Assembly: GCA_036362985.1 (NCBI GenBank)
Contig: JAYGXS010000007.1
Location: forward strand, 15,928,009-15,992,008
From: Ligula intestinalis
Taxonomy: Eukaryota; Platyhelminthes; Cestoda; Diphyllobothriidea; Diphyllobothriidae
DNA length: 64,000 nt
Direction: 5' to 3'
In this document: positions 1 to 11,577 of the stretch, piece after piece
How the letters are laid out: each line of letters starts with the position of its first letter
Position numbering within the stretch: the first letter of the stretch is position 1
Notes under the pieces: generated by a model
The model's database searches: none
The model's input: only the letters and a program-made list of their open reading frames with translations
What the model was told of the DNA's origin: nothing
Position numbers and translations under genes: made by a program

Positions 1-329
1 GAAGCTTTGTCAACATATCATTTTTTCCCGATCGCATTCATGCATATTTCGGTGGAACAGAAGAAAATTGATAAATGGTCTACTGTCTTCTTGTATATGA
101 CCGTTCTATCCTAGGTAGGAGTAGTTCGTGGGGTCGCCTAGCGGGCGTCCTATGCGCGTCCATCAGTCTTATGGGCTCCTGTTTTCTCCAATCAAACCGA
201 GCTGCAGGAGTTTAGAGATAAAAAATATGCGTCTACACCACGCAGTTCTCTTTTAAAATGAAAATGAAGAATGATGATGAATAAACCATGTGACAATCGA
301 TCGTCCGTATTGAATAAACGTATCGATAT
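1..329. other. No recognisable feature
   Basis: I find no protein motif, repeat match or RNA signature here. Open frames are short and unlike known families. Weak resemblance to the repeat starting at 330 may extend into this stretch. Confidence 0.4.
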
Positions 330-850
330 CTGATACTGTAACGAGCAGAGGATGTCGAGTTTGGTACACGCAGGGAAAGATAAGAGACCTGAAGAAGTTT
401 CAGTCATCGGGAGCACTGAACAGGGCTGATAAACGCTAAACCAAGCGCACGAACGGAAATTATATGATAACGAGTCGAATGAATAAACTGGGACCACTCT
501 ATTAGTTATAAATGCATACGTACACGAAAGATACATAATGTATAGTAAGGCAAGGTGCTACACTATTAAATGTCCCATCTGCAGTGGGGTTTGCTCTCTC
601 ATGTCCGTTCGATCACCGGTGGTGAGCGCATCGCTAGGAGCAACTGTAGGGGGGCGTGGGTGTGTTGAAATAGAGCGAGGGAAAACGATACGAATACGAC
701 GGCGACACTTCTCTGAGCGGAAAGTCAGCGGTTGTGAAGAGAGACGGTCACCGGCATCTTCGTAGACACTTGATCACATCACCTCCATCCTGAGTTCCCG
801 CCAAAAGTGCCGACCTTGGTGTATTTAAACAATCATTCACTGTCTTGGGT
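330..850 (-). repeat. Dispersed repeat R0, copy 1 (reverse)
   Basis: The reverse complement of this stretch matches 54,286-54,800 on the plus strand over about 500 bases with small gaps. Shared blocks include TCAGGTCTCTTATC, AACCTCGACATCC, CCACCGGT, CAGATGGGAC and CACCAAGGTCG. No coding frame is preserved in both copies, so this is a non-coding dispersed repeat or part of an element whose coding region is not in this window. Confidence 0.7.
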
Positions 851-1109
851 CGTTACAATACAATCATACCTATAGAGGAACAGAAGGTAAACTAAGTCAA
901 ATAAGCCTCACTATCTTGGTTCAAGGGCAAGTTTTCAAGATGGCATGATCACCTCGCCTATATGCTCAAAGTCTCTACTGTTGTTTACTCAAATCTCATG
1001 GTTATTGTCTTTGTAGGCGGTCGTTTGGCACCATCTTTATATAATATTCGAGCTTACCATGCTAACATTTGTAGTATTTGGGGCCTTGGTGGAAACAATA
1101 TCGATTGCG
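851..1109. other. Nothing recognised
   Basis: Short spacer between repeat R0 and the LINE remnant. I see no gene, RNA or repeat match. Confidence 0.4.
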
Positions 1110-1825
1110 TAACCTAAGAGATGCATTGTCTATTGTCTAGAACGATGCAACCGAACGCTCGACAGAAGAAATATAGTGCACGCAGTCTTCGTAGACTTCA
1201 AGAAGTCATTCGACACTATGTCTCACCAACTTATTTTTTGCAAGCTCAGCCTTTAAGTATACGGGGCAGACTTTTGCAGTAGATTGAAAACTTTCTGACC
1301 GTTCCATCGCAGCTCATATGCCTTGGTGATCAGCAGTCGACGGAGGTGGCGGTTGTGAGTGGGGTTCCCCAGGGTTCCGTTCTTGGCCCTATCCTCTTTT
1401 TATATGTACATATAATGATGAGTGCATAAGCGGAATAGACTCCGAAATGGTAATTTTTGCCGACGACTTCAAACTTTGAAGGTTATCGACAAAACGAGGA
1501 TGAAGCAAATCGAAAGGCATCGAATCGAGCAATGGTCGAACCATCGGCTCCTATCATTCAATTTTATCAAATGCAATATTATGGGGTTCAGCAGAACTAG
1601 CACTGCACACCGGAGTTATATTATCTAAACAACACACCACTGCAGGTGGTAGACGCTCAGAGAGATCTGAGGGCCTGGAACACGCTTTCAATCAAGCCAT
1701 CTGCTCAGGGCATGAAGATGGCCAAATCCACAATATCTAGCTTGTATCTCATCGAGTGCACCTTTACTAAGTTTGATGAAGTGTATTTTAAAGTTGCAAA
1801 CATTCCCATTAGATATTACAGAACA
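1110..1825 (+). pseudogene. LINE D reverse transcriptase fragment, 5' part (CR1/jockey-like), broken by PLE insertion
   Basis: Conceptual translation in shifting frames gives the RT motif [14 protein letters not shown] near 1,350-1,400, a degraded FADD-type region near 1,455 and the thumb segment AKSTISSLYLIECTFTKFD near 1,720-1,780. The same motifs, less damaged, occur in the copies at 15.2-16.4 kb, 17.0-19.4 kb and 47.4-48.9 kb. Many stops and frameshifts make it non-functional. The match stops at about 1,825, exactly where a reversed Penelope-like 3' end begins, and resumes at about 3,510, so the two halves were one LINE before the insertion. RT function (copying the element's own RNA at the nick) is known for the family. 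Confidence 0.85.
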
Positions 1826-2430
1826 GTATTCGGTGAGTGTACACCTTCGATGAATTCTCCTCAGGCCATACATTTACATGGGAGTTTTAAATTCGAACAA
1901 TCGATCGATCGTATTTCCTTACAAACGGGAGCCAATCAGAGCGCGAAAAGATGCAGACAGTTACGTAACCGTTAGCCTTGCCAAGTTTGGAGCTTGCAGG
2001 AGGTTCTTTTGCGCACACAAAACCGGCGTCCTCAACCGGATCGCGGTTGCTTCTGCTGTTGCTAGCAAACTTTGGCCCAGGGAATTTGAGTAGCCTGGCG
2101 GGATCTTGTAAATTACCTTTAAGGCTTCACTGGGGTCCACACGATGTCCGCAGTCAACCATGTGGGCAAATATAGAACTGTTGATGCTTTTGATTTCACC
2201 TTTTGCCAGCTATGCCGGGAGGTGTTCCTGTATTCTTTCTTGATAAGTGCCGATTCGTGCGACCGATATAACCTGCTCCACAGGAGCAAGTCAATAAGTG
2301 GATACATATTCAAGTGGTTTCAGCTGGCAGCCTATCCTTTCTTTTACCGTGCAGTAGTGGGTTGGTTGCGAATAACACCCGAACTTTTGCCGCCGGGAAT
2401 TTTTGTGCTACGGCTTGTTTGAGAAGTCTG
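1826..2430 (-). mobile_element. PLE P1, reverse half: GIY-YIG end and 3' region
   Basis: On the minus strand the linker and GIY-YIG endonuclease part of a Penelope-like element reads from about 2,430 down: VRVLFATNPLLHGK, then a degraded CSCGxGYIGR-type region, then VDPSEALKVIYKIPPGYS and LLATAEATAIRLRTPVLCAQ, with a non-coding tail to about 1,826. The same protein tail is found on the plus strand at 41,085-41,290. This half has no RT. It abuts a forward half at about 2,425, so the two form a head-to-head pair with their 3' ends facing outward. Confidence 0.8.
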
Positions 2431-3345
2431 CTTATGGAGTTGCTTGCTCGCATCTCGGGACTCTCTTGACCAACATCTTCATGGGCAAGCTGGAAAAATT
2501 TTAACTCAGCGAACAGATCCATGAGTTAAAACACTATGGTCGATACGTCGACGACATCTTCGCAATCGTCCCAACAGAAACTGATGTAAATGCGCTTGTA
2601 AATACCGTTAATCAAGCACACCCTTCCATTAAGTTCATCTTGGATGTGGGTACGGCAGGTTCTCTTCCTTTCATGGATATCCTCCTAAGTCGAAAATCTG
2701 ATTGTAGCATCCGAAAGAGCGTCTACCGAAAGAAAGCCTGGTCCGGACAGTATACAAACTTTAAGTTTTGTACCTATCCAACAGAAGCGTAACTTGGTCC
2801 GCTGCTTAACGCATGAGCCAGAAAAAGCTGATCGGTAGACACAAGTGAAATGGAGCTCCAGAAACTCCAGGATCTGCTTCGGGAAAAAGGATATCCGGAC
2901 AGACTCATCATAAAGCATAGGATGGAGAAAGAAACAAAGTTCACAACACCCATTCTGGAAAATAAAACCATATTCCTTAAAGTCTTCTTCTAAGGGGATG
3001 CAGCAAGTGAACTTCTAAACAGACGCCTCAACCAAGCCGTAGCACAAACCTTCCCAGCAACGAAAGTTCGGGTGTTATTCTCAATCAACCGGGTACTGCA
3101 TGGTGAAAATAAGGAGAGGCTGCCAGCTCACACCACTTGTATGTGTATCCACTCATGTACTTGCTCCTGTGGAGCAAGTTATATCGGTCACACGAGTCGG
3201 CGCTTATCCAAAAAGAATACGGGAATACCTCCCGGCATGGCTGGCCAAAGGTGAAATCAAAAGCATCAACAGTTCTTTCCTTGCTAATAGAATTGAATAT
3301 GCGAGTTCCAGGAAGCAGTTCAGAAGAAGAAGAAGCAATCACTGA
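2425..3345 (+). mobile_element. PLE P1, forward half: partial RT, linker and GIY-YIG region
   Basis: The plus strand opens inside RT motif B (LGTLLTNIFMGKLEKF near 2,455-2,503). It continues through motif C (GRYVDDIFAIV near 2,540), AHPSIKFILD and LPFMDILLSRK, then a linker and a damaged GIY-YIG region ending near 3,345. Compared with P3 at 39.8-41.3 kb it lacks the N-terminal half of RT and carries several frameshifts and stops. The YVDD box is intact but the gene is not. A further 165 bases before the LINE resumes at 3,510 are unassigned. Confidence 0.8.
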
Positions 3346-3509
3346 AACAAGAGGTTTATTGTCCTGACGTTCCGGATTCCGTCGGGAATACTTAATCATA
3401 GGTAATAAAAGAACAGTCCGAGACATACGCATGTCCACTTTATTATTTATTTTTACCACAGCACTACGTTTGCAATGACGAGGCCGTCCGGGCCTTGAAT
3501 ATAAAATTG

Positions 3510-4020
3510 ATTTATATTCGTACGACAAAAATTAGAATTGGCAATGCAAGCCTTAACAGTTAAGGACCAAAACATCTCTTGAAAATGTTCAATGGTGCGC
3601 AACCAAACGAGTAGGAGGCCAAGGGTACCTGCCTTACGCAACACGCTTATCCAAATTTGACCTGTATCCTTTGGATTACAGACAGTTACGCGGTGACCTA
3701 TTACAAGCATTTCGCATGCTGCGAGGTTTCGATTGTTGCCTGAAATGCAGCGATATCTTCGAAGTCGCCATTACCACTAGCCTGCGAGGAAGTCCTACCA
3801 AGATGCGCCTGGCCGGAGTAAAACTGGTCCCAAGTAAGTTCGTCTTCTTGAAGAGGGTAATTCAGGCATTGAATGCTGTGCCTGCGGACATTGTCATGTC
3901 CCCATCCGTGGACACCTTTAAGAGGAAGTTTGACCTGTACAGCCATACGTACCGCCATGTCATCTGGAAACAACTGAAGACTCTCGTTATAGTATGTAAC
4001 CAAGCACTCCCATGTTATTG
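3510..4020 (+). pseudogene. LINE D, C-terminal RT part after the PLE insertion
   Basis: The reading resumes with FVRQKLELAMQAL near 3,517, then the C-terminal block DYRQLRGDLLQAFRMLRG (about 3,674-3,727), FLKRVIQALNAVPADIV and SVDTFKRKFDLYS, ending at a TGA near 4,020. This matches the C-terminus of LINEs A, B and C. It directly continues the part lost at 1,825, which proves a single LINE split by the PLE pair. The last 116 codons are one open frame, so this end is less decayed than the 5' part. Confidence 0.85.
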
Positions 4021-4800
4021 AACATAATACTCGCTATTGTTCCGTATTAGTGTAGCTTATAATCGTTGCCTAAAATAATTGTCTCACCATCATACACAGG
4101 CGAATAACTTTGCGTCGTCTTCTTTGTCTTTAAGGTCCTGTACCGATCGCGTCCACTATCCCCTCTTCCTTAACCTAAGGTCCTAGCCTTTGTGACCTTA
4201 TGCCATTCTCTGTCATGGTGACCCAAAAACCGACTGCTGATGACCGTTGCGGGTTCCTCTGTTTTCGTCACCTTGTCAGCAGACTCGGCAAACAGCGAGG
4301 GCGTAGCATGGACGCATCTCCAGCATTTCGGTGATGGTCTCGTGACCTCAGCGGTCTAGTCCTCCTGGAGCCCTTAGGATATATATAATCACCACCCCGG
4401 GTTCCACCTGACTTTCCTCAAGGACTCGCATCAGCTCGTCTGTCCTATTTCGTATATACTTTCTTCCTTGAGTGACAGTTTTTTCCTTAAAATCTCTCAA
4501 ATGACATTTAAACTTCTAGAATTTCCGTACAACAGCTAAGGAGTTTTTAACTCTCTGCTCCTTTTACTCAGTTCCACCTACTGACTCGTGGTAATTGGCA
4601 TAGCCAATAACCCGAAGAACAAGATTTATGCTTACATGTGTGATTATGTCGTGTATGTTTATCTTTCCGAAAGAACCAGTGTCTGCTCACTTTTTGTCTG
4701 CAGTTATATAAACGATCTCTCTTAAAGTGTGCTACAGTACCAATGCACTTATTAGCTGTTGTGTACCAATTGGGAGTTCAAAGGCATTTACTTATTTTTA
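4021..4800 (+). repeat. LINE D 3' untranslated region and tail
   Basis: This non-coding stretch aligns with the 3' region of LINE C at about 49,140-49,690 (shared blocks GACTGCTGA, GAGTGACA, GGGAGTTCAAAGGC). It ends in the CCAATTGGGAGTTCAAAGGC tail that also occurs at 12.2, 19.9, 24.4, 27.9, 49.6 and 52.0 kb. Its distal part (from about 4,545) is also the start of the inverted repeat R1. Confidence 0.7.
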
Positions 4801-5590
4801 AAGCAGGCCAAAACAGGAGAATTTATTTGCGCAAATAAATTTCGAGAGAGCTTATTAACTGCGTCCTCTCTGTGCATGAATAATGAAACAAGTAGAGAAC
4901 ACACCATTTAAATTTTAAAAAATCGATTCTGCTGTTTTGAGCTGCTTCAAATCTATACCTGGAAAAAATGCTTCGCATTTGCTTATATTTCCCTTACTTA
5001 ATCTAACATGACTTAACCAATGACTGCAGTGTCCAACGTAATACGCCACTCATTAATAGGGAAGAGTAGACCCGAATACATTGAGAACGTAAAGACTAAA
5101 ACGCTAGATAACTGGAAATAAACTCGCAAACTTAAACTAACTATCACTTGTTTCTCGAATTTCTTAACGGCTCCAACTCTACAGACTAACTTCTGACAGT
5201 TAACATAGTGGTGGCAGACAAAAGAGATCGTATTGTTTTGCCTGTTGCATACCTTAATGTAAACTTACCTCTGCGTAATTTGACGACCTACTGGGGAATA
5301 ACTCTCGAATATTTACACCATAAAGTTTCCATTGTGCCGAAGAATATGTTAACTTCTTAATTAACTATCCCGAAAGGCCCGCATTGCAAAAGTTAAAACA
5401 TGTACAGCGAACAATATGCAGCAGCTAACGAACCAGCAATGGTCACTCCAGACGCCGTTTTCTTTGCCGGCATCGTTCATATTTTAATTTATACGGTTTG
5501 CTCAAACATTTCAAACTTATAAATCAATTGCATTGGCTGCAGGATAATCTCAATAAGCTCATCCGAAAGCTAACGTGCATTCCATGACTC
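4545..5590 (+). repeat. Inverted repeat R1, left arm
   Basis: The reverse complement of 11,578-12,440 matches this stretch almost end to end. Blocks include ATTTCTTAACGGCTCCAACT, TAACTTCTGACAGTTAACAT and CATTGTGCCGAAGAATATG. The left arm is about 190 bases longer because of an insertion at about 4,790-4,980. Near 5,450-5,490 both arms contain a decayed 3' piece of the hammerhead SINE (CTTTGCCGGCA). There is no coding potential. Confidence 0.85.
4790..4980. mobile_element. About 190-bp insertion within R1, possible target duplication
   Basis: This segment is missing from the other R1 arm. GCATTTACTTAT lies just before it (about 4,780) and GCATTTGCTTAT just after (about 4,976), consistent with a roughly 12-bp target-site duplication with one difference. 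Inside, 4,821-4,842 is a perfect 22-bp palindrome centred on TTTGCGCAAA. There is no ORF. It is best described as a small non-autonomous element of unknown class. Confidence 0.5.
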
Positions 5591-7155
5591 GTTAAACCTG
5601 GCTGGCAAAGAGAAGTTCCGCACACATCCAGCTTTTGAAATGAGACTTGAAGTTTGTGACGCTAATGCCCTGCGTCTCCACGACTTTTTTTTCAAACAAG
5701 TTACCCGTGTTCAAATATTTGCCCCTTTTGGGTTCACAGATATTTCTGCCGTCGTTGGTTTACGTTTGCTGGTCCACTCGATGCTGTGGTGAACATCCAT
5801 CACTCATTTTATTCGGTTGGCGAATCGATCTGATCCCCTTGATCCCTTTACATATCTCTCCCCCCTCTTCCCCCTTGTCACTACTGGTTGGTTTGCCTAA
5901 AACTTTTGTTAACTCTACCCTCCCTTATATTACTGTATTGCCTGAAGATGAATTTATCGAAAACATTCGTTCGTCTAACTTGACTTCCTTAATACTTACA
6001 TGGGTATCATCGCTGAACATCCAGACAGATAAAAATTATTTAGTATTATAGGTTCAAGTTCAGAGTTTAAAGGATGACGTTTCAACTGAAAGCAAATAAG
6101 GTACCACGTTTTCTATAGATATATCTTTGCACCAACGAGTTTGGCCTTCATATTATCTAATTGTCGAGATAATTGCAGTAATGTGGGCTTTAATAAAACC
6201 ACCTGCGGTTATGGTAGTCGATCTTATAACTTAATTGTGCATAACATACGTACTTAATGAAATGCCTGCCCTTGTATCTTTAATATAATGTAAATATGGC
6301 GGCGTCCATGTAAATCTTAGTCGCTTACTGTGGCTTATGTTCCGCGCTTATCCTGTCTGTAAGAACCGTCAAAACTCAAAGATGGGAAAGATGAAAGCTA
6401 CAGTTACTTATTATCGGTGAGGCTTCTGATAATAAGTCGTCGTTTTGCACTTTCGAGGAGTTACTGGTCGCTACCATATCTTTGGTCTACATGGTTGACG
6501 TAATAGCTAAATTGTAAATTAGGGCGTAATTTAGACTGATCGAACGATGTCCGGTAAAGTGGGTAATAAGCTATCCACATCCGGAGGTAACAAAATGTTT
6601 TTTTCAGATTGAAGATTATGGCCATTTTGAATGCCTCCATTGTCTTTGCAAAGAATTTGGAATCAACCGCGCGTGCGTTCTCTATTTTTTTCATAAGTGC
6701 AACCTTTATAACTGTAAAGTGAGATGCATTAATAATAAGTTATGGCAGCCTTTTAAACAGATGCGAGCATAATCGAGTCTAACTGCTAACTTTTGAGACA
6801 TTGCTTTTCATCACATCATGATAGGCTCGAACGCATCGAATATGCCTATTGGAATGACAAGAGTTACACTGATCACAGAGTGACGTAAATGGATGCGTGA
6901 CCAGCATCAGTAATTCTCTGCCCACACCAACCTCCTGGCTAGGACCCCAAATAAACCAAAGGAAAGCAAAGGTCACCGTGGTTAAAATGAAACTTAATCC
7001 AACCGGCAGAGGTGTTGTATGTTGCCTGCCATATTACCCATGGGTAGGAAATTTACTGTCTATCCCATTTTTCTGTCAGAAATTTCGAGATATGAGACTT
7101 GATAGTCACAAAACCTCTAGCTGAAACGGCGTTGACAAAGTGGTGACGTAAAAAA
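5591..7155. other. No supported gene
   Basis: A 134-codon open frame at 5,647-6,051 (plus) starts at TTG, is rich in Leu, Pro and Ser and matches no family I know. I do not call it a gene. The rest shows no repeat or RNA match that I can support. Confidence 0.4.
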
Positions 7156-7260
7156 GAGTGGAGACCCGATGGTATATTTCTGGCTTATCAATTGTCATCA
7201 GCCAGTCACACCTAAGCGTACTTGTTCCACCCTATCTACAAGTCACTTCGTACGAGTTTT
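7150..7260 (-). repeat. Hammerhead SINE fragment (reverse)
   Basis: The minus strand reads GTGACTGGCTGATGA followed by a short hairpin and AAGCCAGAAA. This is the conserved middle of the SINE family seen at 12.7, 20.4, 23.0, 28.5, 36.5 and 36.7 kb. The tRNA-like head is not recognisable in this copy. Confidence 0.6.
7163..7207 (-). ncRNA. Hammerhead ribozyme-like core in SINE (7.2 kb copy)
   Basis: On the minus strand, stem I 5' (GACTGG) is followed by the invariant CTGATGA box (7,195-7,201), a stem II segment and GAAA (7,177-7,180). The 3' partner of stem I (GGGTC) keeps only four pairs, counting one wobble. Both conserved boxes are intact but self-cleavage is doubtful with so weak a stem I. 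Confidence 0.5.
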
Positions 7261-8595
7261 GCTGTTTACACGATGGCAGTATTTCTGCAGAGCCACCCTC
7301 AGTCAGATTTAAGACAGGTGCTCACATGCAAGTCATACGTTTCTACCCATTTAGCTTACAGCACCACGCATCCACCTTTTTACCGAAGAGTTTGCAGGTT
7401 TCATGCAGCCAACAGACTGACACCTCGCTGCATACGTAAAGCTGTTTGCCTCCACTGCAGTATGCAGGTGACATGCTAGGTCTTGTTCGATATTTACCTC
7501 GAACAGGCGGTTCGTCCAATCTCACAGTTGGGAATATTACGAAAACATCGTTTTGACCTGTCAGCAAGTCGAAAAAGTTGTTAATTTTCGTTCTTCAGTC
7601 TTCAGGTAGCAAATGATCCTCTGGCTGAATTGTGCAATTCGTGGTGTAACAGGTCCAATTAATGACTTACTAAGTGGATGTCATCAAGTACTTGCCATTG
7701 TTTGTGCGAGTGTCAACATTGCAATTTTCCCTATCAATAATCCAACAGCGAAACAATGGCATTAAACGATTACCCATCAAGGTGCGGATAAATCGACGTG
7801 GCGACCGCCTGGTGGCGCATTTAATCATTTAATTGAAGAATAAAATTTCACTGTAGCCCGCTACATTTATATTCACCGAGGAATTTTAAATTTATGTGCA
7901 CTGACTTGCCACAAACAAAGAATATGGAATAAACACCCATCAACGATGCACATTGTCACATTGTGGACCACGCTTACACCAACTGAACCCAACGTCCTTT
8001 AAATTACACCCGTCCACTACCATATAAAATATGACCATCAACTACCGGACTATAAAATTTAGTACTTATTAGAAAAATATCAACTACAGCCGGGTGTATT
8101 CGTACATAATGCAGTAAATGATTATACATTTCACGGAAAACAACGGTGTCGCACCCGCCCAAACAAAAGTTAGCTACTTAAACTGGACAAAATAGACTGT
8201 CATCAGATTGCGTGATTTGGTAGTCGTGAGATGAGCACCGTGCAAGCAATCGGCTGTTCACCATTAACGCCTACTCTTAGAAGCCACACTAGTAATGTTT
8301 GCTTATAATTGAGCACAAAATGCTCATTTCCTTTAAGTTGTCTTAGACTACCCACATTCTGCGTAATCACCTCAAGGACAGGCGCATGATCTTAAGATGT
8401 TCACGTGAGGTATAGTCGGTCCAACTCACCCAGAAACACCTCAGTGGATACTCATGCAGCAGCTGATCCCTCGGTGAAACATTTGTGCAGGGGTTAAATT
8501 AGTATCCTTGTCGGCAGTACCGTATACTGCCTTTGTCATATATACTTTTAACTCCATATAACACTACTTTTTGCAGAAGAGGCATTACGTAGAGA
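7261..8595. other. No recognised feature
   Basis: AT-rich sequence without supported genes. Open frames at 7,343-7,567 and nearby are short and unlike known proteins. Confidence 0.4.
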
Positions 8596-8950
8596 CCACA
8601 ATAACTGATTTGAGAAGAAGTAGGCTCAATCGACAGCGATATATATTACTAGAATATAATATCCACTGGTTTTATTAAGTACGATTACTAGAATTAGCAC
8701 TCATAGAAGTGGCATATTACCTCTAGCAACACTGTCCTACCCCAAACTTAGTAAAATGTGACACAGCTATTGGTTGCTAGAGGTGAAAGGGGGCCTCCAA
8801 CATGTATTTACTCGGAATAGCCTAAACCACGATTCACGCTTTCTGCTGGGATCCTGGGGGTATGATAAGACATTCTGTAAAATCCAAGCTATAGATACAT
8901 AGATATACACTGGTAGAAACTCACTGTACTGTACCCACAGTAATGTACTG
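8596..8950 (-). repeat. Dispersed repeat R3 (reverse), part 1
   Basis: The reverse complement aligns with 63,000-63,250 (shared GGCTATTCCGAGTAAATACATG-like block, CCCAGCAG, TTACTAGAATTAGCACT-like block). A similar module recurs at 9,920-10,150, so R3 contains internal repetition about 1.2 kb apart. It has no coding frame. Confidence 0.65.
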
Positions 8951-9610
8951 TAGAAACCCACTGCAACGAACCAGCCGACTAGAAGGCCGAAGTCCAGTAT
9001 CTGCGGTAACTCTTCACAATGAATGGCAATCCTGGCGCATTCGTCGAAAAATGCAGTCGAAGAGCCAAACGAAGAAAATTAACGGGACAGCCAGAACCGA
9101 TACGCTGGCGAGCAATACCCTATATTGCTGGTGTTTCTGAAGAATTCGCTCGACTAGTCAGCGAATTTGGGATAAGCGTTGCTCACAGACCGGAAGCAAC
9201 AATCTGCAGGCAACTTATGCGACCCAAGGACCCAGTACCCGTCAACCAAAAGTCCGGTGTCAGTTACCGTATTGACTGTCTTTGTGGTCAAGCCCACTAT
9301 GTTGGTGAAACTGGCAAACGGGTTCTCACGAGCATGCACCAGCATGAACTCACCGTGCAAGGGAACGACAAGTTTTCCCTGGTGGCCGCCCACGCATCCT
9401 CGCCGGGGCACAGCTTCGACTTCGAACGCGTGCGAATACTGGGCCGGTCAAACGACTGAACTTCACGCCTGCTGCAGGAAGTATGGTATTCACGCGCGAG
9501 CTCAATTAACAGGCATGTTGAGCTTCCAGATGCCTACCTCACGTTGCGCGAGCAGATCGAGGGCAGAGGTCAAGGGCAGAGGATAATCCCAGAAGAACCG
9601 ATTTAATTAC
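8951..9610 (+). pseudogene. PLE GIY-YIG endonuclease fragment (second PLE lineage)
   Basis: From about 9,020 the plus strand encodes a PLE linker (AIPYIAGVSEEFARLVSEFG, VAHRPEATICRQLMRPKDPV). It is followed by a GIY-YIG-type domain: YRIDCLCGQAHYVGETGKRV, then MHQHELTV and VAAHASSPGHSFDF. A TGA at 9,457-9,459 interrupts the frame, after which the family C-terminus continues (SRLLQEVWYS, INRHVELPDAYLTLREQIEG) to about 9,605. No RT is present. In complete PLEs this domain is the endonuclease fused behind RT and nicks the target site. Here it is a 5'-truncated copy sitting between two pieces of repeat R3. Its sequence differs clearly from the PLE lineage at 39-41 kb. Confidence 0.85.
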
Positions 9611-9739
9611 ACTGTGAACTGTAAGTTTTTCATTCCTTGACAATGAGCTCGCGGGAGAGTTCGAAACTTCGGACAAATACACTCCTGGTCCCAGAGGACG
9701 TCTTACCTTCTTCTATTCAGTTACCTAGGCCTCGCATAT

Positions 9740-10700
9740 TTTCGACTTTTCAGCATACTGGTACTCTATAGACGGCAAACTTTACGACATAAAGGCATAG
9801 TAGGATTTGTGCTACGGCTTAAAAATGGTTTATTTAACCCATTAGGTAATCGCTTCACCTCATACAAATTTTGAGTGCATAATGGGTGCCAACTTCTTAA
9901 AAAGTGCACATAGGCCGTATTACCGTATACTATTAACTTGCCTTAGTAAGCATGATTACTAGAATTAGTACTTTAGTTTATGCACGTACTTCTAGAAACA
10001 GCATCATAGTCTGAACCTAGTAGAAACTGACACAGTCTGATGGATATCATTGAAAGAGTGAAAACGAAGGCAAGCTCTGTTGTGCTCAATGCCCTTAACA
10101 TGTACTAACCTGGGATAGTTTAAACCCAGATTCCCACTCCTTGTTGAAATCAAGCGGGTATGAGCCCCAGCGTTGGCTTTAATCGGCGTCAACTCTGATA
10201 AATGGTAGCTTCAGTGTTAGTATCTGTGCTCCTACACTTCTTACTGAGACTTAGGGGATATGAGCCCATTGCTGATTTTAATCATCGTCATTTCTAAATA
10301 ATAATACAGCCAAAAAATAGTACCAGCAATTATATCTCTCAATACACCCTAGAGAGTATTATTAGAGATAGCAGAAGCAGAAGTAGCAGAATCAGCCTTG
10401 GTTTCCTGTAGTTTGGTTCGACCCCTATTGAAGATGTGTGGGGGTAAATAGTGCGGTAGTACCAGCGCAAAAGACTACTGCCACTTGAAACTAAGGAGGC
10501 GATGTTCTGGCCTGCATGGCTGATAGCGGCCTACGCCCGATTCCTGCTCGAGCATCTTGGCTTTTGTCTTGTCAGAGGTTCAAGCCGGGAGAGGGTTTAG
10601 AGTGAGGTAGACGGCTGCGCGTCTATTTCACTTCAATCTCGTCTCTGTCTCTAGTCACCGCCCCCGCTCCTGAGCACATGATGGATTCCCTCGAAATCGA
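9740..10700 (-). repeat. Dispersed repeat R3 (reverse), part 2
   Basis: The reverse complement of about 10,350-10,700 matches 45,260-45,610, 56,600-56,940 and 62,290-62,640 (blocks ATCGATTTCGA, AGGCTGATTCTGC-like, CACTAT/CTGTCTACCC). The reverse complement of 9,760-10,210 matches 62,690-62,950 (CCCATTATGCACTC, AAGTTTGCCGTCTATAGA). It is a non-coding dispersed repeat of at least 1 kb. Confidence 0.75.
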
Positions 10701-11577
10701 TTGTACGTCCTAGCGTACCTGAAGATAACATAAATTTTCCTCTTGCGTTGAAAGAAAGTTTCCTGTCCATTTCTCCCAAAGGGCAAGAATGGCGTTCGTC
10801 CATAATCACCAGTAGATAACAGCAACAAGGAGGTCTCGTAGTCTTAGATAATGCCAACTGAATCACACTCCCGGTATATATTGACAGAAGTCTGCTTGGA
10901 ATATACAACAGCTGCGAAATCATCCCTCGTCAGCAAATGATAATGGGGCAAAGCTATGTATTGGTCAAAAGTACACGCAAAATGTAAATTTTAACAATAA
11001 CAGAACACACAACAGATAGATAAGCAACGTAAACTTGTATAGCGAATTGCATTAAAATGAAGCTTACTATGCTGGAAGTAATATTAATGACTACATTGTT
11101 GTATTCTACTGACTGCACGTTGGCAGAGGGTTAAAATTATTCAGGTATACCACGGTAGCTGATGGATTTCAACTCACCTCTCCATATCAACTTTCGGATC
11201 GAGCCTAAAAATTTAGTTCCAAATTATTAACACCAAATTCAGAATTAAACAACGCTCGAGGAAAACTGGAGTTAATGGGCTAGAGCACACGCGGGGTACG
11301 CTGGTACATCGTCTGATGAGCAAAATACCTCGCAGCTTCGTTTGACAAGGGCAAAAAATACGCGAAACATGCCTGTATGGGCTTAAAGCTGGTATCTGTA
11401 CTTTACGTTTTGTAAATAATGACTTATAATGTTATCATGTTCATTGTATTGCGAATTATGCATAAAATTTTGTATGTAGGTTTCCTAACGCATTCTTAAC
11501 AGAAATGCGGAAAAGTGGTTTGGAGTAGAAAGAATAATTGAGGTTAGTTTTTTTCATATTGATTATAACGTAATATT
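10701..11577. other. No recognised feature
   Basis: I see no supported gene, repeat match or RNA element in this stretch. Confidence 0.4.

Noticed and set aside
4243..4262. CTGATGA in the LINE D 3' region as a hammerhead box
   Set aside because: No GAAA follows at a suitable distance and no stem II forms; LINE C has the same place as CTGACGA without a second box.
5647..6051. 134-codon open frame, plus strand
   Set aside because: It starts at TTG, has no domain and a composition like translated AT-rich DNA; there is no splice or poly(A) support.
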